From positions 1 to 41,633 of the forward strand of contig JAJZLM010000003.1 in NCBI GenBank assembly GCA_021850635.1: DNA of 41,633 nt, given 5' to 3'. Below, piece by piece: positions 28,106-36,268 of the stretch. The stretch is from Nanobdellota archaeon (GTDB lineage: Archaea; Nanobdellota; Nanobdellia; Parvarchaeales; Parvarchaeaceae). The position numbers and the translations under genes are program-made. How positions within the stretch are numbered: the first letter of the stretch is position 1; each line of letters opens with the position of its first letter. The notes beneath the pieces were generated by a model. The model was not told the DNA's origin. It saw only the letters and a program-made list of their open reading frames with translations, and searched no databases.

Positions 28106-30514
28106 ATGGACACGAAAGCCTTCGATAGCCTAAGCGTTGAAGAAACATTGGAACGGCTGAACAGCAGCCCCGCGGGCATCTCGGACGAAGAAGCGGAGTC
28201 CAGGCTGAAACAATATGGGTTCAACGAAGTCGTAGGTAAAAAACAGAGTGTCGTGCTGAAGTTTCTATCTAAGTTTGCAAGCACAATCTCGATAATACTA
28301 TATATAGTAATAGTCATCGCTGTTTACCTCGGTGATTACATAGACGCGTACATCATAGCGGGTCTTGTAATATTCAATGGAATAACGTCCTTTCTGGAGG
28401 AGTACAAGGCAGACAACACAGTCGAGCAGCTAAAAAGCAAACTAGCAGTAATAGTAAAATTAAAAAGAAGCGGAGAATGGAAGATAGTGCCTGCAAAAAT
28501 GCTCGTGCCGGGAGATATAATAAGGGTACGTATGGGGGATATCGTGCCCGCAGACGCGAAGATAATAGAGAGCGATTACCTTTCCGTAGACCAGTCTATG
28601 CTCACGGGAGAGTCTCTTCCTGTAGATAAAAACATCGGGGAGATAGCCTTTTCATCGTCCATAGTAAGGGAAGGAGAAGCTACAGCGGTAGTAATCTCCA
28701 CAGGTAAGAGCACGGCTTTCGGTAAGACAGCAGAACTGATAAACACAGCAAAAACAAAAACGCACCTAGAGTCCGAGATATTCAAGCTTCTGAAGTACCT
28801 TATGTTTCTGGATGCAGCTCTTATCGTAGGTGTTTTGGTAGGGTCGTATGCATTCGGTATGCATTTGCTGTCTATAGTGCCTTTCGCCCTGCTTCTGTTG
28901 CTTACTTCCGTGCCTGTTGCCCTCCCTGCAGCCTTTACCGTCGCGATGGCTTACGGTGCGCAAAGACTGTCCTCAAATAATATATTGATCACAAAACTCG
29001 AGTCCATAGAAGAAGCATCTACGATGAATATTGTATGCCTGGATAAGACGGGTACAATAACCAAGAATGAGCTGTCTATATCGGACCCTATACATGCAGG
29101 CAGTTTTTCAGAGGATGAAGTCTTAATGTACGGTTCGATGGCCTCGCGCGAAGAGGATAATGACCAGATAGACCTAGCGATAATAAAAGGAGCAAAGAAA
29201 AGAGGGATAAAGTCTTCTGGTTATGAACAGGTCTCATTTAAACCATTTACTCCAACCACAAAGATATCCAGCGCTGTACTGACGTTAAATGGGAAAAGAA
29301 TCGAAGTTGCAAAAGGTTTTCCAAAAGTAATAATAGGGATGTGCGGATCATCAGCCGGGGAGCTGGACAGCATAGCTTCTAATATTAAGAATCTGGAATC
29401 TAGAGGGTTCAGAACGATAGCCGTAGCTTACAAAGCGGACGTCGGATGGAAGCTAGTCGGGATAATACCATTAAATGACAAGCCTAGGGAAGACAGCAAG
29501 GAGCTTATAGACGAGCTGAAATCTTTGAACTTGCAGGTGAAGATGCTGACAGGCGACAATGTCGATGTCGCCAGGGTTATAGCTGAAGAAGTAGACATCG
29601 GTTCAAACATACTGGACTTAGGTGCTCTAAACGGCAAAAACGAGAGCGAGATAAATGACATGATTAAAAATGCGGACGGATTCGCAGGGGTTTTCCCGAA
29701 AGATAAATACACTGTAGTGAAAGCTCTACAAGACTCCGGCTTTCACGTCGGTATGACAGGCGATGGAGTCAACGATGCTCCGGCGCTGAAGCAGGCAGAA
29801 GTAGGCATAGCGGTCCTAAACTCTACGGACGTGGCCAAGAGCGCATCAGACATAGTCCTAACTTCGGACGGTATAGAACCTATAGTAAGCGCCGTTAAGG
29901 AGAGCCGTTCCATATTTGAAAGGATGGTTACTTATACGATAAAGAAAGTATCCAGAGTACTGAACCTGTCTATATTCCTATCTATCGCTTTCCTACTGTT
30001 GAAGTTCCTGCCTATATTGCCTACCCAGCTTGTACTTTCTATATTCTTGAGTGATATAGGAAGCATAAGTCTTTCAACGGACAATGAGCAGTACTCGGGC
30101 AGACCAGACACATGGAGTATAAAATCGATATTCTTAGTCTCTTTGATATTCGGCGTAGCCGCGCTCATAGAGGTTTCTTTGCTTTCGTATATAGCGCTAG
30201 GCTATTTAGGGTTTAATCACGGACAGTTCCAGACGCTGGTATTTCTTATATTCATAGTCTCTATGGAGATAACTACTCTGTCTATGAGGGAGAGAAAGAG
30301 TTTCTGGTCGTCTATGCCCAGCAAAGCAGTGCTTTTACAGATAATCTTATCCGTAAGCATAGTCATCGTACTTGCATATTATGGTATATTGATGACACCG
30401 ATAAGTCTTGCGTACATATTACTGACTTTAGGGCTAACAGTAGTGTTCCTGTTCTTTGTGGACGGCATGAAGCTGCTCGTGTTCAAAAGATTCCCCACGT
30501 TCATGTCGATATAG
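28106..30514 (+). CDS. P-type ATPase, plasma-membrane H+-ATPase-like (type III)
   Basis: DKTGTITKNE phosphorylation motif, MLTGESLPV, MTGDGVNDAPALKQAEVGIAV; resembles fungal/plant/archaeal proton pumps. Confidence 0.92.
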   Translation: MDTKAFDSLSVEETLERLNSSPAGISDEEAESRLKQYGFNEVVGKKQSVVLKFLSKFASTISIILYIVIVIAVYLGDYIDAYIIAGLVIFNGITSFLEEYKADNTVEQLKSKLAVIVKLKRSGEWKIVPAKMLVPGDIIRVRMGDIVPADAKIIESDYLSVDQSMLTGESLPVDKNIGEIAFSSSIVREGEATAVVISTGKSTAFGKTAELINTAKTKTHLESEIFKLLKYLMFLDAALIVGVLVGSYAFGMHLLSIVPFALLLLLTSVPVALPAAFTVAMAYGAQRLSSNNILITKLESIEEASTMNIVCLDKTGTITKNELSISDPIHAGSFSEDEVLMYGSMASREEDNDQIDLAIIKGAKKRGIKSSGYEQVSFKPFTPTTKISSAVLTLNGKRIEVAKGFPKVIIGMCGSSAGELDSIASNIKNLESRGFRTIAVAYKADVGWKLVGIIPLNDKPREDSKELIDELKSLNLQVKMLTGDNVDVARVIAEEVDIGSNILDLGALNGKNESEINDMIKNADGFAGVFPKDKYTVVKALQDSGFHVGMTGDGVNDAPALKQAEVGIAVLNSTDVAKSASDIVLTSDGIEPIVSAVKESRSIFERMVTYTIKKVSRVLNLSIFLSIAFLLLKFLPILPTQLVLSIFLSDIGSISLSTDNEQYSGRPDTWSIKSIFLVSLIFGVAALIEVSLLSYIALGYLGFNHGQFQTLVFLIFIVSMEITTLSMRERKSFWSSMPSKAVLLQIILSVSIVIVLAYYGILMTPISLAYILLTLGLTVVFLFFVDGMKLLVFKRFPTFMSI

Positions 30515-30758
30515 ATTATAAGGAGTTTCTAATTTTGAGCTGGTTTAAGTGGTACTGCACCATTTTTGCTTGAATATTCGTGAACACGAATCTTTGAGTG
30601 ATACTTTGCATTTAATCGACCGATTTAAAAAGCGCTTATCTTCTCTTAATTTGTTGAGATCTTACTCGTTTTTAAAACACTATATATATGTTAATTTACA
30701 CCTGGCTTGCTACGCAGAAAACACCAGCCAATCCATCTATGCTGATAGAATATCTGTA

Positions 30759-31388
30759 TTATACTCCCACGCTACCATATTCCCATAAGTATATGCATGC
30801 TACTGTGCTGTAAGGATGCCATAACCTTTCCAGTTTATCGAATCTTTCTTTGGTCGGATATTTTTTTAACTTGTACAGCCTCTTTATGCCATTTCTTATC
30901 CCAAGGTCATCCCTGGCGAGGACGTCTGTCCTGCCTAGACTGAATATAAGGAACATCTCCGCGGTCCATCTGCCTATCCCCTTTACTCCATCTAATTCAT
31001 TTATCACTGTTTCGTTAGGCAACCTGTTGAACTTTTTTAGCTCTACGCGCCCGTCAAGTATTCTTTCTGACAGATCCTTTATGTAAGATATTTTCTGTGG
31101 TGACAACCCAGCCGAAGAAAGCTGCTTATTAGAGGTATGCAGGTACTCTCTCGGCGTCGGCATCCTCCCACCGCATATCTCTTCCAATCGCTTTCTTATA
31201 GATTCAGCCGCAGCTCCGGATATTTGTTGGGAGATTATAGAGCGCACCAGAGTGCCAAAATAATCCGAATGTCTGTTTATGCGGATATATCCGATTCTGT
31301 CTATCACTCTTCCGATTGTTTTGTCTCTTTTTTTAAGGGATCTCATCGCCTCGAGCCATACTTCTTTTTTTGATATCGAATCAAACAT
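30759..31388 (-). CDS. HhH-GPD DNA glycosylase (AlkA-like 3-methyladenine glycosylase)
   Basis: LVRSIISQQISGAAAESIRKRL; LDGVKGIGRWTAEMFLIFSLGRTDVLARDDLGIRNGIKRLY. Confidence 0.9.
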   Translation of the reverse strand: MFDSISKKEVWLEAMRSLKKRDKTIGRVIDRIGYIRINRHSDYFGTLVRSIISQQISGAAAESIRKRLEEICGGRMPTPREYLHTSNKQLSSAGLSPQKISYIKDLSERILDGRVELKKFNRLPNETVINELDGVKGIGRWTAEMFLIFSLGRTDVLARDDLGIRNGIKRLYKLKKYPTKERFDKLERLWHPYSTVACIYLWEYGSVGV

Positions 31389-31436
31389 AAAAAAGATTAA
31401 TACCTCATGAACTATATATAGTACTGTTATTGTAGT

Positions 31437-32054
31437 ATGGATAGTTATAAGAAAAGACCAGCGCCAGGCGAGCATTACATAAAAGACTTCATAATATACG
31501 ACGCTTTGGGTGGCAAGGAAATAGATAGAGGCAAGTGGTCGCTTAAACTAACAGGCTTAGTGGAAAATAAATTGACGCTGTCATACGCGGATCTGTTGAA
31601 AAGAAGAGAAGTATCTTACATAGAGGATTTCAACTGCGTGACTGGATGGGCCGTTAAGGACGTGAGATGGGGAGGTGTTTCACTTCGGGATATAATCACA
31701 GAGGCGAAACCGACTAAGGACGCAAAGTGGGCAATGTTCAAATGTGCAGACGGGTATTCGACTCCAGTCAAGCTGGAAGACGTTCTATCCGGCGGGTCGA
31801 TCATCGCTCTAAAAATAAATGACAAGCCCCTGACATTCGAGCAGGGGGCCCCTGCGAGACCTTTCATACCCAGCCTATACGGATGGAAGAGCGCGAAATG
31901 GCTCACAGAGGTAGAACTGATCCAAGATTACGAAGATGGTTACTGGGAAAGATACGGTTATCATCAGCGTGGCAGAGTAGCAGAAGAAGAGCGATTCCAG
32001 AGCTACGAATGGAAGAATATAAAGAAGCACGTACGCAGGATTCTGAGGCTATGA
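31437..32054 (+). CDS. sulfite oxidase-like molybdopterin-binding oxidoreductase
   Basis: EDFNCVTGWAVKDVRWGGVSLRDII (conserved Mo-ligand Cys); PARPFIPSLYGWKSAKWLTEVEL; GYWERYGYH. Confidence 0.9.
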   Translation: MDSYKKRPAPGEHYIKDFIIYDALGGKEIDRGKWSLKLTGLVENKLTLSYADLLKRREVSYIEDFNCVTGWAVKDVRWGGVSLRDIITEAKPTKDAKWAMFKCADGYSTPVKLEDVLSGGSIIALKINDKPLTFEQGAPARPFIPSLYGWKSAKWLTEVELIQDYEDGYWERYGYHQRGRVAEEERFQSYEWKNIKKHVRRILRL

Positions 32055-32602
32055 CTGAAAATAGAAAGCATATCTCCAAGAGGAGGAGATTGCTCGTGCT
32101 CGATTTTGATGATACTTTATTTTTCACAGAAGAAGCTCTATCGCTGGCTTCGGAGGAAGTATTCGGAAAAAGGATACCTGTTTCCGAGATAAGGAAGATG
32201 GAAAATGCGGTGAAACAGCCATTTTATGAACACACCGCCGTGAAATACAAGGAGTATCTAAAGCCGAACGGTAGACTTATAGGGTTGTCTAAGACACTCA
32301 AGCTAAAAGGGTACGAAGTAATAGTCCTAAGCGGAAGGCACGAAGGCCAATTGGAAGAAACAAAATACAGCCTAGACCTGCATAAAATCCCTTACAAGGC
32401 GATAATACTCTCTAAGAAAGGCAGGACCATAAGCAATGCCGAGTGGAAAGCAAGAGCCTTATCTGAATATATTCCACGTTACCACGAGATACTTTTTTTC
32501 GATGACGATATCGCTAACATAAAGTTTATAAAGAAAAAATTCGCGGGTAAAAACATCAGATTTTTCCTCGTGAACAAGAGAGGAGAAAGAGAGATAAAGT
32601 AA
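32051..32602 (+). CDS. HAD-superfamily hydrolase, copy 1
   Basis: LLVLDFDDTLFF; VIVLSGRHEGQ; ILFFDDDIANI; start chosen at 32051 after the Mo-protein gene. Confidence 0.78.
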   Translation: MTENRKHISKRRRLLVLDFDDTLFFTEEALSLASEEVFGKRIPVSEIRKMENAVKQPFYEHTAVKYKEYLKPNGRLIGLSKTLKLKGYEVIVLSGRHEGQLEETKYSLDLHKIPYKAIILSKKGRTISNAEWKARALSEYIPRYHEILFFDDDIANIKFIKKKFAGKNIRFFLVNKRGEREIK

Positions 32603-32663
32603 GTTAGTGATACAAAGTGCGCTGCAGATACTGATTTAAACTATAATGATTCTATAAATCTGT

Positions 32664-33233
32664 ATGTCCGTTAAAAAAGGCCCTAAGAGGACAAAATCTA
32701 ATAGAGCCAGGAGAAAACTAATAGTCTCAGACTTAGACGGTACCATCTTCTTCATAGATAACAGCATAATTTTAGCATCGATGGAGCTGCTCGGTATGCC
32801 GTTTGATAGGAAAAAAGTTAGCAAACTGGAGATGTCGATAAAAAGAAACATCTATAATCTGGCGTTCTCAAAGTACAGCGATAATCTAGAACCTAACATA
32901 AGTTTAATGGAAAAATTCTTTAAAATGAAAAGAGAAGGGTACGAACTGATAATCTTAAGTGCAAGAGAAGAGACTTTAAGGAAACAAGCCGAAAGAAATT
33001 TGAGCATCTATGGGATAGAGTACGATAAGATGATACTACAGAAAGAACCATGGGATATCAACATCGAGAAATGGAAAGCTACCATCATAGAGGAGTATGT
33101 AGGCGGCTACGACGAGATACTTCTGTTTGAAGACACACAGAAGAACATAGACGAGATAAGGGAAAAACTAGGTGGTAGGTACATAAAGTATTTTCATGTC
33201 GATAAAAATGGAGTGAAAGAGCTAAAAGAGTGA
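32664..33233 (+). CDS. HAD-superfamily hydrolase, copy 2 (tandem paralog)
   Basis: LIVSDLDGTIFFIDNSIILASMELLG; LIILSAREETL; ILLFEDTQKNI; alignable to copy 1 along its length. Confidence 0.8.
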   Translation: MSVKKGPKRTKSNRARRKLIVSDLDGTIFFIDNSIILASMELLGMPFDRKKVSKLEMSIKRNIYNLAFSKYSDNLEPNISLMEKFFKMKREGYELIILSAREETLRKQAERNLSIYGIEYDKMILQKEPWDINIEKWKATIIEEYVGGYDEILLFEDTQKNIDEIREKLGGRYIKYFHVDKNGVKELKE

Positions 33234-33237
33234 TTTT

Positions 33238-34146
33238 ATGGTAACCGCTCTAATTTCGTCAAAGGAACTGAAAAGCGATGCGCTCAACTCCATAATCTCA
33301 AAGAAACTAGACAATATCAACGGAGTCCAGATAGCTCTGGATAAAAAAGGAGGGGTAATAGTGTATTCTTTGGATTATCCCACGTCGGTCAACGCGATGA
33401 TGCGTGCACTGTCCATAGCAGACGACGCAATATTCGTGATAAACGATGAGATCACCGCTATAGACGCAGAATTGGCCCTCGCCGTCGAAAACTCCGATAT
33501 AGATACAGTGATTCCGGTAAAATTAGAGTATTCAGATGAGAGCAGCTTTTCCAAATTGTTTGGAAACTACAAAGTAGGTAGGTCTAAGATCATCACAATG
33601 AAAGAAGCGGCGGAACTGCCTAAGATTGAGAGACGAAGTCCTGATTTTTCTTATGTATCTGTAGACAAGCATTTCATAGTCAAGGGGATAGGCAGCGTCA
33701 TAATAGGGTTCAACCTCGGCGGGACAGTAAAGAAAGGGGATAAGCTGCATCTTCTTCCAACATTAAAAGACGTTTCTATAAAGAGTATACAGATAATGGA
33801 TGTGGACTCCCAAACAGCAAGCAGCGGCCAGCACGTGGGGTTAGCGTTAAACAATATAAATGGGGAGGACCTTTCTGAGAACTACGCAGTGTCATCTATA
33901 GGCTCTGTGGCTGAAAAGTTCAGCTGCAAGTTTGACAAGTCAAAATTCTATAGTATAGAGACTTTAGCCGATAGGGACCTCGGGTGTGCGTTGCTCGGAA
34001 AGAATTTCAGCGTTTCCATAGAAGAAGCAGACACTTCTATAAGATTCAATAGACCTGTGCCTAAAATCGGCGGTAAACATCTTATAATGGACGCGAGTTT
34101 ATCAGTAGGCAAGAACAGAGTAGTAGGCAGCTTCGAATTCGCGTGA
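33238..34146 (+). CDS. SelB/EF1A-like protein with degenerate GTPase domain
   Basis: Domain-2/3-like HFIVKGIGSVIIGFNLGGTVKKGDKLHLLPTLKDVSIKSIQIMDVDSQTASSGQHVGLALNNI; no P-loop at the N-terminus. Confidence 0.78.
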   Translation: MVTALISSKELKSDALNSIISKKLDNINGVQIALDKKGGVIVYSLDYPTSVNAMMRALSIADDAIFVINDEITAIDAELALAVENSDIDTVIPVKLEYSDESSFSKLFGNYKVGRSKIITMKEAAELPKIERRSPDFSYVSVDKHFIVKGIGSVIIGFNLGGTVKKGDKLHLLPTLKDVSIKSIQIMDVDSQTASSGQHVGLALNNINGEDLSENYAVSSIGSVAEKFSCKFDKSKFYSIETLADRDLGCALLGKNFSVSIEEADTSIRFNRPVPKIGGKHLIMDASLSVGKNRVVGSFEFA

Positions 34147-34197
34147 CATCCTCCCACCTCTAAAGAGTGTGGGTTTTCCCGCTCACATTTGATAAGA
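34143..34197 (-). repeat. 55-bp structured repeat, copy B (IS605-type end/mini-element candidate)
   Basis: Exact reverse complement of copy A across 55 bp; begins within the last codons/stop of the SelB-like gene. Confidence 0.85.
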
Positions 34198-34205
34198 ATG
34201 CGCGC

Positions 34206-34223
34206 ACAAAAGCTTTATATATA
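34206..34223 (+). promoter_or_regulatory. BRE/TATA promoter
   Basis: CAAAAGCTTTATATATAC upstream of the 285-aa ORF at 34261. Confidence 0.6.
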
Positions 34224-34260
34224 CCTAATAATCATTATATGGTAGTAAAACTATAATAAT

Positions 34261-35118
34261 ATGGCAGGAAACGGAACAAATACGGGTCAAAGCGGTTCGA
34301 AGGCTAATAAGCTTAGTTTGGAGCAGGTACTAGGCGCCAGCAATTTCGATGCATATAAACAGATAGCGACGGTCATAGACAGCTACATGCAGACGAAGGA
34401 TCATCCAGGTTTCAGCGTGGTCAACATGGGCAATTATATGTATAACGCCTTGTTGACTATCTCAAAGGAAGTGACGGACCCAGCCCTAGCAGCGATGCTC
34501 GAGATGAAGAGGCACGCGCTTGAAGAATCTATAAAATACAAGACTATCACCAAAGAATCCCTTGACGGGATAGCGAACTATCTTAAGGACTTTCTGCCAC
34601 CTTATCTAGATAAAATAAAAGACAGTATCGGAGCGGACAATCATAAGAGTATGGCTATGGGTATAATGTTGAATATAGGCAAGTATCCCGATGAGTTCAA
34701 GAAGATATCATCGGTTAAAGGAGGAGCCAAGCCTGCTCAGCTTTCGCTTATATTAGATGAATTAAACAACGATTTGAACAACAATGATACTTCAAAAATC
34801 GCATCTTATTACAAGAAATTATCGTCTCCTGAAGTGGAAAAAGCATATGTAAAGTTAGGAATGACTCCGGACAATGCAAAAAAAGCGTTTGTGGACGGCA
34901 ATAAATGCTACGCTGATCTGGTAAATTCCTTGAGCGAAAATGCAAAGATAGAACACATGACCTACGTGCAAAAGATACTTATGAGTGAAATATACAGACA
35001 GAGCAAGAACATAGACGGAGATGCGCTAAAACAAGCGCTCGAGAGCTCTGACCCAGTGAACTACCTGAATATGTTGCCTTTAGCTGTAAAACAAGGCAGC
35101 AACTATTTGGGTGTCTAG
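34261..35118 (+). CDS. conserved-looking protein of unknown function (285 aa, helical)
   Basis: Complete ORF behind a consensus promoter; no recognised family. Confidence 0.8.
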   Translation: MAGNGTNTGQSGSKANKLSLEQVLGASNFDAYKQIATVIDSYMQTKDHPGFSVVNMGNYMYNALLTISKEVTDPALAAMLEMKRHALEESIKYKTITKESLDGIANYLKDFLPPYLDKIKDSIGADNHKSMAMGIMLNIGKYPDEFKKISSVKGGAKPAQLSLILDELNNDLNNNDTSKIASYYKKLSSPEVEKAYVKLGMTPDNAKKAFVDGNKCYADLVNSLSENAKIEHMTYVQKILMSEIYRQSKNIDGDALKQALESSDPVNYLNMLPLAVKQGSNYLGV

Positions 35119-35134
35119 ATAAGAAGCACGATAT

Positions 35135-35821
35135 TCACTTCAAAAGATACGGCTCTAGATCTTCTGCGTTTATTATAGGTTTGTCCAGTTTCTTCGCATC
35201 GTCTATGGCTATCCTCTGACAGGCAGTGTTGATGAATATATCTATTTTCCTGAATTCGTTCAGCCTAGCGTAATCTATCTCGTCCTGCACTACCGTATAC
35301 ACCGATGCTCCTTTTCTGCGAAAAGCTTCCTTGAGCAGTTCTACCCCGTATATCTGCCCGACTTTAGTGGACTCTATGAACATCACGCTCCTAGCATTAA
35401 GTGCTATGCCTATTCCTTGCAGAATACTCTTCCTGTATTTTTCCGCCGTGTTTTTGTCTATGACTTCGACGGTCTCGCTTTCTGGATCTGCATTTATCAC
35501 GCTCTTTCCGTATTTTATAGGTATACCGAGGACGTGAAACATCCCTTGGGTGAATGACAGGGTCGCATCGCAGTCGCTGCAATCTGCAGCGTAAACGTCG
35601 CAACCAAGTATCTGTCCCGGGTATCTTGCTCTGTACATCGAGCTCTTGACAACGAACTCCTTTTCTGGGGTTTTTGCTATAAAGTCGTTCATCTGGTCTA
35701 TGAACTGTATAGAGCATACCACGTTTATCTTGTTATAAGGGGATATAGCGTTCCTTATCTTCTTGTAGAAAGTATCGCTTAGCGCTCCTTTGAACCTTGC
35801 TTCTATAAACATCATTTCCAT
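35135..35821 (-). CDS. dph2: Dph2-type diphthamide synthase, C-terminal part (split gene)
   Basis: YRARYPGQILGCDVYAAD; MFHVLGIPIKYGKSVINADPESETVEVID; VMFIESTKVGQIYGVELLKEAFRRKG; IDIFINTACQRIAIDDAKKLDKPIINAEDLE match Dph2 domains 2-3. Confidence 0.85.
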   Translation of the reverse strand: MEMMFIEARFKGALSDTFYKKIRNAISPYNKINVVCSIQFIDQMNDFIAKTPEKEFVVKSSMYRARYPGQILGCDVYAADCSDCDATLSFTQGMFHVLGIPIKYGKSVINADPESETVEVIDKNTAEKYRKSILQGIGIALNARSVMFIESTKVGQIYGVELLKEAFRRKGASVYTVVQDEIDYARLNEFRKIDIFINTACQRIAIDDAKKLDKPIINAEDLEPYLLK

Positions 35822-35878
35822 ACAGATGTATATTTAGTAAAAACATATTTATATACTAGTTGAAAGTTAATGTAATCT

Positions 35879-36268
35879 ATGGAAACCAAGATAGTATTAA
35901 GCGATCCGAAAACAGGCAAGTCATACAATAAAACGCTGTCCTCTGACGAATCTACGTCTATTATGAGTAGAAAGTTAGGTGAGGAGATAGAGCTGTCGTT
36001 TTTAGGCCTTGACGGTTATTCTGCTGTTGTGACCGGTGGCAGTTACATGACGGGAACCCCTATGCGTAAAGAGATAGAAGGCATAGGTCTCAAATCTGCG
36101 CTGCTAAGTGGTGGCGTAGGCAATAGACAGGGGATAAAAAGGAGAAAAAGTGTAGCTGGAAACACTATCAGTCAATTCACGTCGCAAGTCAACCTCAAGA
36201 TAGTGAAGTACGGACAGAAGCCTCTGGAGGAAATATTCTCCGCAAAGACTGAGAGTCAGAATGGTTAA
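35879..36268 (+). CDS. rps6e: 30S ribosomal protein S6e
   Basis: LGEEIELSFLGLDGYSAVVTGGSYMTGTPMRKEIEG; GNRQGIKRRKSVAGNTIS. Confidence 0.93.
   Translation: METKIVLSDPKTGKSYNKTLSSDESTSIMSRKLGEEIELSFLGLDGYSAVVTGGSYMTGTPMRKEIEGIGLKSALLSGGVGNRQGIKRRKSVAGNTISQFTSQVNLKIVKYGQKPLEEIFSAKTESQNG

Noticed and set aside
30549-30788. 79-aa ORF in the convergent gap after the P-type ATPase
   Set aside because: No motif, poor composition, overlaps the 3' end of the glycosylase gene; likely non-coding
31883-32050. N-terminal extension of the first HAD ORF in the ORF track
   Set aside because: Lies wholly inside the Mo-protein gene in another frame; Met at 32051 gives a normal start
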